This document shows positions 25,143 to 39,141 of a stretch of 64,000 bases of DNA, one piece after another (positions within the stretch are counted from its first letter, which is position 1; every line of letters begins with the position of its first letter). The notes beneath the pieces were generated by a model, which was not told the origin of the DNA, ran no database searches, and saw only the letters and a list, made by a program, of their open reading frames with translations. The translations under genes and the position numbers were made by a program. This stretch comes from Caprella mutica (lineage: Eukaryota; Arthropoda; Malacostraca; Amphipoda; Caprellidae), in contig CANNZV010002327.1 of NCBI GenBank assembly GCA_947561585.1, positions 1 to 64,000 on the forward strand, read 5' to 3'.

Positions 25143-28100
25143 ACTATTAGTCAGTAACTATTAGTCAATAACTACTAGTCAATAACTATTAGTCAATAAC
25201 TATTAGTCAATAACTATTAGTCAATAACTATTAGTCAATAACTATTAGTCAATAACTATTAGTCAATAACTATTAGTCAATAACTATTAGTCAATAACTA
25301 CTAGTCAATAACTACTAGTCAATAACTATTAGTCAATAACTATTAGTCAATAACTATTAGTTAGTCAATAACTACTAGTCAATAACTACTAGTCAATAAC
25401 TACTAGTCAATAACTACTAGTCAATAACTACTAGTCAATAACTATTAGTCAATAACTACTAGTCAATAACTACTAGTCAATAACTACTAGTCAATAACTA
25501 TTAGTCAATAACTACTAGTCAATAACTATTAGTCAATAACTATTAGTCAATAACTATTAGTCGATAACTATTACTCAATAACTATTAGTCAATAACTATT
25601 AGTCAATAACTATTAGTTAGTCAATAACTACTAGTCAATAACTATTACTCAATAACTATTAGTTAGTCAATAACTACTAGTCAATAACTATTACTCAATA
25701 ACTATTAGTTAGTCAATAACTACTAGTCAATAACTATTAGTCAATAACTATTAGTCAATAACTATTAGTCAATAACTATTAGCAATAACTATTAGTCAAT
25801 AACTATTAGTCAATAACTATTAGTCAATAACTATTAGTCAATAACTATTAGTCAATAACTATTAGTCAATAACTATTAGTCAATAACTATTAGTCAATAA
25901 CTATTAGTCAATAACTATTAGTCAATAACTATTAGTTAGTCAATAACTACTAGTCAATAACTACAAGTCAATAACTATTAGTCAATAACTATTAGTCAAT
26001 AACTATTAGTCAATAACTATTAGTCAATAACTATTAGTCTATAACTATTAGTCAATAACTATTAGTCAATAACTATTAGTCTATAACTATTAGTCAATAA
26101 CTATTAGTCAATAACTATTAGTCTATAACTATTAGTCAATAACTATTAGTCAATAACTATTAGTCAATAACTATTAGTCAATAACTATTAGTCAATAACT
26201 ATTAGTCAATAGCTATTAGTCAATAGCTATTAGTCAATAACTACTAGTCAATAACTATTAGTCAATAACTGTTAGTCAATAACTATTAGTCAATAACTAT
26301 TAGTCAATAACTATTAGTCAATAACTATTAGTCAATAACTATTAGTCAATAACTATTAGTCTATAACTATTAGTCAATAACTATTAGTCAATAACTATTA
26401 GTCTATAACTATTAGTCAATAACTATTAGTCAATAACTATTAGTCAATAACTATTAGTCAATAACTATTAGTCAATAACTATTAGTCAATAACTATTAGT
26501 CAATAACTATTAGTCAATAACTATTAGTCAATAACTACTAGTCAATAACTACTAGTCAATAACTTCTAGTCAATAACTATTAGTCTATAACTATTAGTCA
26601 ATAACTATTAGTCAATAACTATTAGTCTATAACTATTAGTCAATAACTATTAGTCAATAACTATTAGTCAATAACTATTAGTCAATAACTATTAGTCAAT
26701 AACTATTAGTCAATAACTATTAGTCAATAACTATTAGTCAATAACTATTAGTCAATAACTATTAGTCAATAACTATTAGTCAATAACTATTAGTCAATAA
26801 CTATTAGTTAGTCAATAACTACTAGTCAATAACTACTAGTCAATAACTATTAGTCAATAACTATTAGTCAATAACTATTAGTCAATAACTATTAGTCAAT
26901 AACTATTAGTCTATAACTATTAGTCAATAACTATTAGTCAATAACTATTAGTCTATAACTATTAGTCAATAACTATTAGTCAATAACTATTAGTCTATAA
27001 CTATTAGTCAATAACTATTAGTCAATAACTATTAGTCAATAACTATTAGTCAATAACTATTAGTCAATAACTATTAGTCAATAACTATTAGTCAATAACT
27101 ATTAGTCAATAACTATTAGTCAATAACTATTAGTCAATAACTACTAGTCAATAACTGTTAGTCAATAACTATTAGTCAATAACTATTAGTCAATAACTAT
27201 TAGTCAATAACTATTAGTCAATAACTATTAGTCAATAACTATTAGTCAATAACTATTAGTCAATAACTATTAGTCAATAACTATTAGTCTATAACTATTA
27301 GTCAATAACTATTAGTCTATAACTATTAGTCAATAACTATTAGTCAATAACTATTAGTCAATAACTATTAGTCAATAACTATTAGTCAATAACTATTAGT
27401 CAATAACTATTAGTCAATAACAATTAGTCAATAACTATTAGTCAATAACTATTAGTCAATAACTATTAGTCTATAACTATTAGTCAATGACTATTTGTCA
27501 ATAACTATTAGTCAATAACTATTAGTCAATAACTATTAGTCAATAACTACTAGTCAATAACTACTAGTCAATAACTGTTAGTCAATAACTGTTAGTCAAT
27601 AACTATTAGTCAATAACTATTAGTCAATAACTATTAGTCAATAACTATTAGTCAATAACTATTAGTCAATAACTATTAGTCAATAACTATTAGTCAATAA
27701 CTATTAGTCAATAACTATTAGTCAATAACTATTAGTCAATAACTATTAGTCAATAACTATTAGTCAATAACTATTAGTCAATAACTATTAGTCAATAACT
27801 ATTAGTCAATAACTATTAGTCAATAACTATTAGTCAATAACTATTAGTCAATAACTATTAGTCAATAACTATTAGTCAATAACTATTAGTCAATAACTAT
27901 TAGTCAATAACTATTAGTCAATAACTATTAGTCAATAACTATTAGTCAATAACTATTAGTCAATAACTATTAGTCAATAACTATTAGTCAATAACTATTA
28001 GTCAATAACTATTAGTCAATAACTATTAGTCAATAACTATTAGTCAATAACTATTAGTCAATAACTATTAGTCAATAACTATTAGTCAATAACTATTAGT

Positions 28101-30151
28101 CAATAACTATTAGTCAATAACTATTAGTCAATAACTATTAGTCAATAACTATTAGTCAATAACTATTAGTTAGTCAATAACTATTAGTTAGTCAATAACT
28201 ACTAGTCAATAACTACTAGTCAATAACTATTAGTCAATAACTATTAGTCAATAACTATTAGTCAATAACTATTAGTCAATAACTATTAGTCAATAACTGT
28301 TAGTCTATAACTATTAGTCAATAACTATTAGTCAATAACTATTAGTCAATAACTACTAGCAATAACTATTAGTCAATAACTATTAGTCAATAACTATTAG
28401 TCAATAACTACTAGCAATAACTATTAGTCAATAACTATTAGTCAATAACTATTAGTCAATAACTATTAGTCAATAACTACTAGCAATAACTATTAGTCAA
28501 TAACTATTAGTCAATAACTATTAGTCAATAACTATTAGTCAATAACTATTAGTCAATAACTATTAGTCAATAACTATTAGTCAATAACTATTAGTCAATA
28601 ACTATTAGCAATAACTATTAGCAATAACTATTAGTCAATAACTACTAGCAATGACTATTAGTCAATAACTATTAGTCAATAACTATTAGTCAATAACTAT
28701 TAGTCAATAACTATTAGTCAATAACTATTAGCCAATATCTATTAGTCAATAACTGTTAGTCAATAACTATTAGTCAATAACTATTAGTCAATAACTATTA
28801 GTCAATAACTATTAGTCAATAACTATTAGTCAATAACTATTAGTCAATAACTATTAGTCAATAACTATTAGTCAATAACTATTAGTCAATAACTGTTAGT
28901 CAATAACTGTTAGTCAATAACTATTAGTCAATAACTATTAGTCAATAACTATTAGTCAATAACTATTAGTCAATAACTATTAGTCAATAACTATTAGCCA
29001 ATATCTATTAGTCAATATCTATTAGTCAATATCTATTAGTCAATAACTGTTAGTCAATAACTATTAGTCAATAACTATTAGTCAATAACTATTAGCCAAT
29101 AACTATTAGTCAATAACTGTTAGTCAATAACTATTAGTCAATAACTATTAGTCAATAACTATTAGTCAATAACTATTAGTCAATAACTATTAGTCAATAA
29201 CTATTAGTCAATAACTATTAGTCAATAACTATTAGTCAATAACTATTAGTCAATAACTATTAGTCAATAACTATTAGTCAATAACTCTTAGTCAATAACT
29301 CTTAGTCAATAACTATTAGTCAATAACTACTAGTCAATAACTACTAGTCAATAACTATTAGTCAATAACTCTTAGTCAATAACTATTAGTCAATAACTAT
29401 TAGTCAATAACTATTAGTCAATAACTCTTAGTCAATAACTATCAGTCAATAACTATTAGTCAATAACTATTAGTCAATAACTATTAGTCAATAACATTTA
29501 GTCAATAACTCTTAGTCAATAACTATTAGTCAATAACTATTAGCAATAACTATTAGTCAATAATTATTAGTCAATAACTATTAGTCAATAACTATTCTTC
29601 AATAACTATTAGTCAATAACTATTAGTCAATAACTATTAGCAATAACTATTAGTCAATAACTATCCTTCAATAATTATTAGTCAATAACTGTTAGTCAAT
29701 AACTATTAGTCAATAACTATTAGTCAATAACTATTAGTCAATAACTATTCTTCAATAACTATTAGTCAATAACTATTAGCAATAACTATTAGTCAATAAC
29801 TATCCTTCAATAATTATTAGTCAATAACTGTTAGTCAATAACTATTAGTCAATAACTATTAGTCAATAACTATTAGTAATAACTATTAGTCAATAACTAT
29901 TAGTCAATAACTGTTAATCAATAACTATTAGTCAATAACTATTAGTCAATAACTATTAGTCAACAACTATTAGTAATAACTATTAGTCAATAACTATTAG
30001 TAATAATCATTAGTCAATAACTGTTAGTCAATAACTATTAGTCAATAACTATTAGTCAATAACTATTAGTCAATAACTATTAGTAATAATTAATAGTCAA
30101 TAACTATTAGTCAATAACTATTAGTCAATAACTATTAGTCAATAACTATTC
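25143..30151. repeat. 14-bp tandem repeat, 5-kb array of unit B
   Basis: About 358 units of TCAATAACTATTAG. Variant units (TCTATAACTATTAG, ACTACTAG, TTAGTTAG, CTGTTAG, GCAATAAC) cluster regionally. In parts a TCTATA unit recurs every third unit, giving a 42-bp higher-order period. The last kilobase is the most degenerate. It holds no open frame, since each unit carries stop triplets in several frames. Confidence 0.97.
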
Positions 30152-31449
30152 TTCAGCTTGTTGAATTTATTAGTCAAATGTAATATAACATTTTATTTTA
30201 ATAATACCTATCTAATTAAATTTAATACCTATAATAATATGAATATATATTGAAAAACATTAATGGAATAACGCATTCTTATTTATGTGAGATAAGAGAA
30301 TTCCTCTAAAATGTCACTATTTATTTACTCCATAGTTACATAAACTCTACGGAGTTCACTTCACATATTCATATTTTTCCTATTGGCTTTCGGGAGCTAA
30401 AATAATGATAAAAAATATCATTATTTTTGTACTTCTAATTAAGATCTATAGTTACTAGAGAAGATCTATACATATCAAATTAAATAATACAAGTTTTATA
30501 TATATAAGTTTTGGTGAAAACAAGTATCTTTCAGTATGTTTTTCTTATCAAATAAAATTGTTAAAAATATTTAATGTCTTAATAGTTGCAATAATAAAGT
30601 ATAGTACTGAATTATATTAATTCGTAACAGCTGGGCACAACCCTACTAGCAACACAGATCATGAATGATATATCTAAAATATTAAAGTAAAAACAAGTTA
30701 GAGGATTAAATATAACGAAATTATGAATATTAAAATGATACAAACCGAACATTTAGTAACTTTGACCGAACACCACACAGCTAATATCATGAAGCCTTTT
30801 TTTGTGATAAATTTTTAGGATTTCGATCATTTTAGCGATATTCCTAGGTTCTGAGATGTAATGTAGTTTGATCGAAAGAATTATTCCTATGTGTTTAAGA
30901 TGTATTGCTTTTGATAGCATCTTAGTTATATTGGGCTATTGGTATTGAGTGTTTAGAGTTCTAAAATATATTATATGATGCTACGAATTTAATTTGTTTT
31001 ATTTTGTAAGAATTTGAAACTGACTTATCAAAATAATTCATTAAAGTATATGTTCAATTATTAATGACCAACATAATTTAATTGATACCATCATTTAATA
31101 TTCAATAAAATTCACTAATTGGTATTTCTATTGTCATTTACTATTAACTTATTGGCATCTTTTCCAGTAACTACAAAAAAGCGGGGCTTATCCTAAGCAA
31201 CGGTGCCAAATCTCAAAATATCGACTAAAAAATCCACGGTTTTTGCTACTAATATTCTAACTGTCTTCATAATTTTTTCCCCTGATAATACATAAAAGCA
31301 ATTGCACAGCGATTGAAATAATGAAGAAAGTATTCAACTTTAAACGTTGTAAACATCCGATTAATATTTGCAACCAAGAACAGTTAAGCCAATAAAGTTA
31401 ATGGTAATTGTTCTCAGTCTATATATCGCTTAGCTTCAGTAAAGTAATA

Positions 31450-31693
31450 AAGTGAGAGTCCTGAGTGCAGAAGTATTGGATTCTTCATAAATCAAAGCCA
31501 CCTCATAACTCAAGTGCACTAGAATAGTTTTTTGGGACTAAAGTCTTAGAAAATTATGGTTATTTGAGGGATAACTTACGCAGTATATCATTTTCTATAA
31601 TTTAAACATAGAAAAGACTTCATAACTTGGGTGCATTTTTCATAATTCAGGTTCTTCATTACTGGAGTGCTTCATAACTCAGGAGTTTCACTG
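31450..31693. mobile_element. MITE of the CAGTGAAACTCC family, duplicate of 10173-10418
   Basis: It is carried along by the segmental duplication, with the same decayed left end and good right end before TA. Confidence 0.55.
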
Positions 31694-34284
31694 TAACTTC
31701 ATGAAACACTGAGTAAATGAGTAAGAAAGAATTTGGTAGAACTGATTGAACCAATGAGCCACAGTCAATTGGACAAAATGAGTGGCATGAAAATTAGGAT
31801 CAGTCAATTGTAACTTTAAAAGATCGTATTGGTGAAATAACATTAGCGGTTATTGAAGTAAACGAATTATATTAAAAAGAGTTCATATGTTTCTATTATG
31901 TTATATTTAAGCCTTATATTATAGTAGGTATACGAGAATAAGCATGCAATCAGCTGATCGCGTATGACCAACATCACAATCAATTGACACACTCTCTCTC
32001 TCAGTGAGCAATATACTTAGTACCTATATACAATAACGTTGTTCTTACTTAACGAACGCATAGAAAACGAACTCAAAGAAAACTTTTCAGGGGAACTGCA
32101 ATAATTCTTTTACTATAAATTAATAATTACGTTTTTCTTCTCTCTTTTTTCTCAGAAAAATACAAAGTAATATGATCTTATTAACCAAAATCATTCTGAC
32201 CACCATACATTGAACAACTATAACACGATGATGGACCAGTTTGTACACTCGAACAACAAAGAGCTTGTAGAACAGTTCTAGGGAAATTCCACTGAGGAAA
32301 GTTCTACTGCGGACATGTTAAATGGATCATGGAGTAACAATAGTAAAACAACAATGAATTTTTTTATTAATGTAATTAAGGTATGCACTTATATCTTGTA
32401 GAAATATTAATGCAGCTCTGTCTTGATATCAATTTTTCAGTTTTGAAATCCACACACTAATCGTTTCAAGCGTGAGGCAATTGCCTCGTATAAGTAGGAG
32501 AAATATATTTTTAATGTAAGCAATTTACTACACCTCGTAGAAATATTAATCCATTTTCGTCTTAATGCAAGAAATTAAATTTTAAATCTGTACAATACGT
32601 CATGGAAACCAAATAAATAAAAAATATAGTTGAAATTTTCAAAGCTTTATTGGTTAAAGGTCCTCTCCACTCTAAATTTAAAAAAATCTGGAATTACTTT
32701 AAATTTATAACAGGAAGCAGAATCTAAATCGATCAAGTATAATGTTCACAACTAATTATATAAGAAATATTCACATTTTGCTTTTTTTTCATTCTGAGAT
32801 TCATTAAGAGAAAAAGCCCGCATAATTGATTAAGTATGTTCGTTTAAATATACATAGTACATATCTATACAAATACATAGTACATACCTATGTATACAAA
32901 TACAGTGTTTTAAAATGTATTAACAATCGATCTAATTAGAGTAATTAATCAATTGTTAATACGCTGAAAAGCTATAACTTTATTATTTAGACTTAATCTT
33001 ATAATCTTCTAAAGGATTATAAACTTTATAATCATGTATTACTATTCAATAATAAATCAAGGAATTGGTGTTAGGTTAAACTCATGTATCATGTAAATTA
33101 CGAATTCGATTACATTCAATTATATTATTAGCTTTGAACTCTTGTATGAGCACGAATTGGATTATATTCGACTAAATATTTAGCTTTGAGTTCATATGGC
33201 CTTTTTTCATATGGCCTTCTACACTTTTATAAAACGGGATGGAAAATTCATTACGTTGTTAAGTTCAGTTGGTAGCACCGTGATAATCGTCGGTCAGAAC
33301 TAATCTCCGCCAAGAGGAGTTGGAGGTGGTTACTCCACTCCTAAGTTTATTTAAAACTTAAAAGACTTGATTAGGATAAAACTCTTAAAAGTCCACCTTC
33401 CTTTATTTAAAAGACTTGTGCCTAAGTCTTAGAACTGTATCTTCTCAATGCAATTAAAGTACATTTCATTCAGGAACCACTCCTGGTGTTTTATTTTGTC
33501 CTTCCAATAATGCCTTTTTCAAACCAACTTTTACCATTTAGAATCAGTTTTATATAACTCAATTAAAATAACGAAGAACCCGGAGACTTAAGTAGCTCTA
33601 GGGGAAAGGTGTATTTCATTCATTTCGGCTATATTAGAACATAGAAGTAGAATAACTTAGAGACCCCTGATTAAAGGGCAATCTTAACAAAATTAACAGT
33701 TCTCTAGATTGGAAAAATATCATGATATATAAAAACTATTAGTAAGAAATACTTAATTAGGTACTACCGTACTTAGATTCTTTATCTGGATCCATTATCT
33801 TGGAATCAGTTTTACTATTGTTTTGAATTTGTCGGATCTAGTTTGCCTAACGGACTTGCGGGCTTTTTATTTGCTTGAAATTCAGAGGAGTAGTAGAAAG
33901 AACGGAAAAAAATCTTAAATTAAATATTATAATAAAACTATACAACCAAATTTGAAAAAGTTTACAGTTTTATTATCAGTAGCCTTAGTTCTAATGAATA
34001 GAGAAATAAAAAATAGAGTGGAGGGGACATTTAAAAACAATATCCTACACTCTGCTAGTACACCATTGAACAGAGATAAAAAATTATTTGAATAAAGTAA
34101 ACGTTTCCTAGCTATCAACTTACTCGGACAGTATCACCTGCTCAGATAAAATAATTTATCAAAATATTTTTTGGACTGCAATTTGGACGGAACAGTATGT
34201 ATTGTTTTAGAAAAAATTAAATGCTACATATTATTTTTCAGAGACATCCTAGGAAAAAGCTCCTGGTTGATATTGGATTTCATT

Positions 34285-34470
34285 TAGTAGAATTTTCCTC
34301 AGTGGAATTTTTACAGCGGAACTTTCCGCAGTGGAATCTTCCTCAGTGGAATTTTCCTCAGTGGAACTTTCCTCAGTGGAATTTTCCTCAGTGGAACTTT
34401 CCGCAGTTGAAATTTCCCAATGGGACTTTCCGCAGTGGAATTTTCCTCAGTGGAATCTTCCGCGCACCTG
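34285..34470. repeat. 16-bp minisatellite, duplicate of 13000-13185
   Basis: Same units as copy 1, in the same order with few changes. Confidence 0.8.
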
Positions 34471-35804
34471 TAGAACAAGACTTAGTTCATTAAAGTTGGC
34501 AGCAAAATATGAACAACAAAAGTCAAACTTAGGTTCCACCGGAACCTATATAATCAGCTGGTTAAATCTTTTGGTGGTCAACTAATCTCATAGGCTTTAA
34601 TTAACTACAAGAACTCTAAGGTCAAAAATGCCCATAATCCGAACATAACCATTGACCAGTTATTGCTTGTTCATTACACAGGAAGAGAAATAGTTTTATT
34701 AATTATTATTACAAAATATTTAAGCTCTCTTCTACACATCATTGAATCTTTCTATTACTCAGTGGCTAAAGATACATAGACTAATTACTTTACTATTTAT
34801 TTCAGAGCTGTGATTTTCTGATATAATTTTAGCTATTTCCGTTTACTACATATGGTGGTTGATGTAGGTTGAATGAGGTACAACTGATTCTGAATTATTT
34901 TTATTTACCAATTTATGGTATCGGTACAATAACATAACAAAATAGATTTACTGTAGCCTGAACAGGGGAGTCAATATACAGGCTATAAGTCAATCAAAAG
35001 TTCATAACACTGTTAAGTGTTAATCCAGTATCTTAAATGGTGACACTTATTTTTTTCTTAAAGTATATACGCTTCAGGAAACAATTTAAGCCTTAGATGA
35101 AGGCCGAACATGCATTTTTTCTATATGAATTTCAATTTGAAAATCGAAACAAAGAGTGTGCAATCTTTCACTTCAGCGTCATATTAGTGTTTAGTACGAT
35201 TGTTGCACATAGAGTATTATAATATAGATATTACATCAATAATAAATCATCTAAATGACTAGACACAAGAATAAGGGTTCCAGAGGCTATTTTACTCAAT
35301 GTTGAAGGCTTTTTTCATTGTAATCTTAAAGAAAGATTTCCATTTATTATCAGAAACAAAGAAACCTGATATTTAAATAACAACATCAGTTGAATAAATT
35401 AACCTCAACGTTAAGTTTAAATAGACTCTTGATAAATGGTGATCACATTAAGAATAAATATTTTAAAAACCAGAATAAGTATAAGCAAATCAAATCTATA
35501 TAATAATTACTACTATAAATAGATATTGTGGATCAAATTTTATATCATAAGAAGTAAATGTAAATTCAATGTGCTAAATGTGGTTGTGTCTAAGATTATT
35601 ATTTGTTATTAGGTATGATATTCGATATATTATAATACTAACTATTCAATAATTATTCAACAATCTTGAAATCATGAAACAAGAGCTTATAAATAACTTT
35701 TATTGAAAAATGCGTCCCTTCTTCTTATCTTCCAAAACGTTGTGATGAAAGAATGACATCATATCTCACTATGGGCTCAAACACACAACATTGCGGCTCG
35801 GAGC

Positions 35805-35868
35805 AGCGCCAACGGAGCGCTATTATTGAGGTTTGGTTTTCGTACACTGCAAGCGCAGCGGGGCTCAA

Positions 35869-35919
<51 letters not shown>

Positions 35920-35935
35920 GGCGCTCCGTTCCGCT
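35805..35935. repeat. Inverted repeat around a longer (TA)n microsatellite
   Basis: Duplicate of 14795-14915; the TA tract is about 44 bp against about 25 bp in copy 1. Confidence 0.75.
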
Positions 35936-36809
35936 TGTAGTGTGTACGTCCAAATCCATAGCGATTTGCAAGTCAGTCAGTACCTACTGTGCAGTGTTTA
36001 GTTTAACAGCTTAGTGAGATTGTACTAGGATGGAGAGTTCCTTGTTCACAGTAGGATAGTGTTAGAAATAAATCAGTGTTTAATGATATATCTTGTATTT
36101 AATAATGAACTCTTATTACTGATATCTAAGGTACGAATGGGGAAAGGAAAGCGAAGATCAGTACGTGATATACGGTTAGATAACGTCAACCGAGACTTGC
36201 ATTGTCTCAGAGCGATAATCAAGTTATAGGATTTATAATCAAACTCTAATATATGTAGTTAACCCAAGATAAGAGAGAGCCGTATTAGATTGACCTCACA
36301 TATATATGGTGGCGTATGGGTTTCACAATTGATATACTATGAAAATATAAAGTGTTATTAATATTTTAGAGAGATTATTTCAGTTTCATGGAATCTGGTT
36401 ACCGTTAGACGAATACAACATAATGTATTGTATTATATTCCATTGCTTCCTCTTTCGTCAACGCTGTAATTTTGGTAATTGATTACCTGTTTTCTGAATC
36501 CTAATATTGACATAAATCACGAATCATATTAACTTTTAAACAAAATATTAAAACTTCATATTGTCTGTATAGTTAGTAATGATAAATTAAAACCTAAATC
36601 ACATAGTGTTGAATTTAAATTCTTATATCGAGATTGAAATCGTGCAGTTAATAACCTTTTACAGTTCGTTCATATCTTAAATCGGTCGTTCTTATAACGG
36701 CCTAAAGTTTTAAATAAAGTCGTTATTGTGATTAATATAGAATCTGAAAATTTGATCTAATGATCGCCAGCTGTGGATCTAATGTTCGCCATGCAGCTCT
36801 AATACTCTA

Positions 36810-37549
36810 CAGGGTGTCGGCAAAAAAGTAGCTGATTTAAAAGGGCTGTTATTCGTAAATCATTATTGCTACAAGACTGAAATAGGTTTCATTTTAAACT
36901 GTAGAATTTCAAATATAGTTTAATTTCATTCAAACTTATATTCAATACAAAGCACATCTGTAGAACTTCAATTTCATTAACGGTTTATTAAATCCAAGAA
37001 TGGCAAAATGTGGAAAAGATGAAAGTTATCCTGGATATGATTCAACAATGGTCCATGACCATTAAAAGTTATCGATTTCAACTCAGATACGGAACACTAT
37101 TATGTAAAAAATTTAATAAAAAAACGTTACGTAGAATGTCCAGTTGCCCACGGTACAGTGCATAATTCAAATGAAGGAAATTTGAAAAGAAAAACACGGT
37201 CAGAAACATCATTTAACATGGCTAGGGAATTAAATTATTAATGATTAAACGAAATCAGTTAGAAAATTGTCTGCTGAGACACAAATAAAGAAACTACTAT
37301 TCGTTTAATCTTAATAAACATTTATTTAACACTTGTACGCAATGTCATCAAGAACCCATATTTGCTAATACTCTAAATCGTCGATTTAAGTGTATTGAGA
37401 CTGGTGGTGGCCATTTAGAAAACTAATTTTATAGTGAAATAAAACTTGATATTCTTATCTTTCAAATTGAAACGATTTCAGTCTTCTAGCAATAATAGTT
37501 TACAAATTACAGCCCTTTTAAATCCGCTACCTTTTTTGCGGACACCCTG
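36810..37549. mobile_element. Mariner-like MITE with TA target duplication (unit C)
   Basis: Duplicate of 15766-16500, with the same CAGGGTGTCGGC and GGACACCCTG ends between TA dinucleotides (36808-36809 and 37550-37551). Confidence 0.8.
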
Positions 37550-37653
37550 TAGAATCATCAATAAGAGAGTTCTGAAAATTGAAAAGTAGTACTTTACTTT
37601 GATTTTCACTGGTGTTGATGAATTATGAAGCAAAGATACTAGACTACTTTGTT

Positions 37654-38427
37654 TTAAAATATCTCCAAAAAGCATACGGACATCTCAGTAGTAATAGGAA
37701 CTGCTCTTTCTTCAATCGAAACAACTTTTCCATATATCGGTTCAGACCCTGTAACTTCAATAACCTGGGACTCCACAGTTATTGCAGGTAACTCACCGAG
37801 CAAGAGATTGTTGGTTAAGCGATCAGAAACTGATGTAAAGTTTCCAACTCGGATTTCGGCGTCAACTAATCTTATATCCAAATCCTTCGTAGATGGTTGA
37901 GCGACGATGAAGACAGAAGTTACCTTTTGCACTGAAGTAAATTCAATCAACAAGAATGGAGGTATTGCAGGATCAGTCGTCCCTCCATGATAGCAGCCAT
38001 CAAGTTTGATGTTATAGACACCGGCCAGTAAGTTACTTGCCAATCTTCCATTAAATGCATCATTTCCAGTAATTTGCTGAACTTTATTCGGAAACAAACT
38101 TTCTTTTGTTCTTTTAGTGTAGCAAGGTACGAGAGTTCCTGCCCTTATATCAGTTGCCTTTGCACTTACGTATATATCTGACAATACGTACTCCGTATCA
38201 GATGATAAGCAGACGACAGTACACCAATCCAATTCATAACACTCTTTCATTGGATAAATCTTTGTTGACGACATGGGTCTTGGTCTGAACTCAAAAGTAG
38301 CTTTCTTTGACTGTCTTTTCTCTAATGTAACCATGGATTTAATAAACAAGAAGCTAGTGATCGAAGCCGAAGAGAGAAGAAAATTCATGAAGATGATCAA
38401 CATCCTCATCTCGCTCAGCAGATTCAT
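37654..38427 (-). CDS. Secreted F5/8 type C (discoidin/fucolectin-like) domain protein, copy C
   Basis: This copy has 257 aa from the conserved Met of MNLLSEM; 12 more codons are open upstream (to 38463). They read through a strong 3' splice site (a T-rich tract ending CCGCAG, 15 nt before this ATG), so the shorter start is preferred. The layout is that of copies A and B: hydrophobic N-terminus, cysteine-rich PAN/apple-like half, F5/8C half with DAEIRVGNF. Residues after about 104 are almost those of copy B, while residues 8-50 differ clearly (for example EKRQSKKATFEF). The upstream flank lacks the MITE found beside A and B. A lectin-like extracellular role is inferred. Confidence 0.65.
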   Translation of the reverse strand: MNLLSEMRMLIIFMNFLLSSASITSFLFIKSMVTLEKRQSKKATFEFRPRPMSSTKIYPMKECYELDWCTVVCLSSDTEYVLSDIYVSAKATDIRAGTLVPCYTKRTKESLFPNKVQQITGNDAFNGRLASNLLAGVYNIKLDGCYHGGTTDPAIPPFLLIEFTSVQKVTSVFIVAQPSTKDLDIRLVDAEIRVGNFTSVSDRLTNNLLLGELPAITVESQVIEVTGSEPIYGKVVSIEERAVPITTEMSVCFLEIF

Positions 38428-38766
38428 AGTTGGAAGAATTTTCTGCGGAATAAAAAAAAACAATAAAACCTAAAACTGTTAGTAAATACTTCTCTTGTTG
38501 ATAATATCTCAGAAATAATTTTTTTGGATCATAGAAGAGAAAGTTGGATCGCTCTTTCAACCCTGTATGTCCTGAATTAATTAGAAAAAAATGATATTAC
38601 CTTTATAATATGTATACCCAAATATCTCATATTCCTTTGCCGATAAGTTCCCCCATAGAAAGTTACACCATTTTGAAAGCAAAATACAGTACTATATATA
38701 ATTGAAGTTACTCAAATATTTCATTATAGATTCATATTAATGATATCAAAAAAATGTATTCTCTAA

Positions 38767-39141
38767 AACCGTGTTTACATTGATTGTCGGCACCTAGGTA
38801 TTGGCAGAATTTCATCATGAAACGCTGTTTTCGCACTGAAATTGAAAAACGCACAGTGTTCGCTCGAATCACCCACCACACTCTCGGATAGTGGCATTTT
38901 TGAGTGTTAGCAATAGGAAGAGGAGGGTGTGCGAGGCTCCACAGCAACCTTCTCTTTATTTTCGATAGCGAGTCATTTGGCATAAACCTTCTCATAATTA
39001 AACATAGACTGAGAGAACAGCAACTAGTAACCACACTGACGTATTGTAGTACCATTTGAACACTTTCGTGGTGACAGTGTCGAATGCTTAGTGATCACCA
39101 CTTGTATTCCCTAGGTTGTGACTGACAATGTAAACACGGTT
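38767..39141. mobile_element. MITE of about 375 bp, family unknown
   Basis: It starts AACCGTGTTTACATTG and ends with its complement CAATGTAAACACGGTT; the inverted repeat continues imperfectly to CCTAGG. No clear target duplication is seen. The 107-aa minus-strand frame inside it is not a gene. Confidence 0.65.

Larger units (their letters stand above)
30152..38290. repeat. Recent segmental duplication, copy 2
   Basis: Counterpart of 8875-17240, with very few differences. It lacks the segment matching 13731-14006 and has a longer (TA)n tract. Similarity drops inside the 5' half of gene C, which marks the likely breakpoint. Confidence 0.9.

Noticed and set aside
25143..30151. CRISPR array
   Set aside because: Units are contiguous 14-mers without spacers, in an intron-bearing animal genome.
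38732..39055. 107-aa minus-strand frame
   Set aside because: It lies inside an inverted-repeat MITE and has no recognisable domain.
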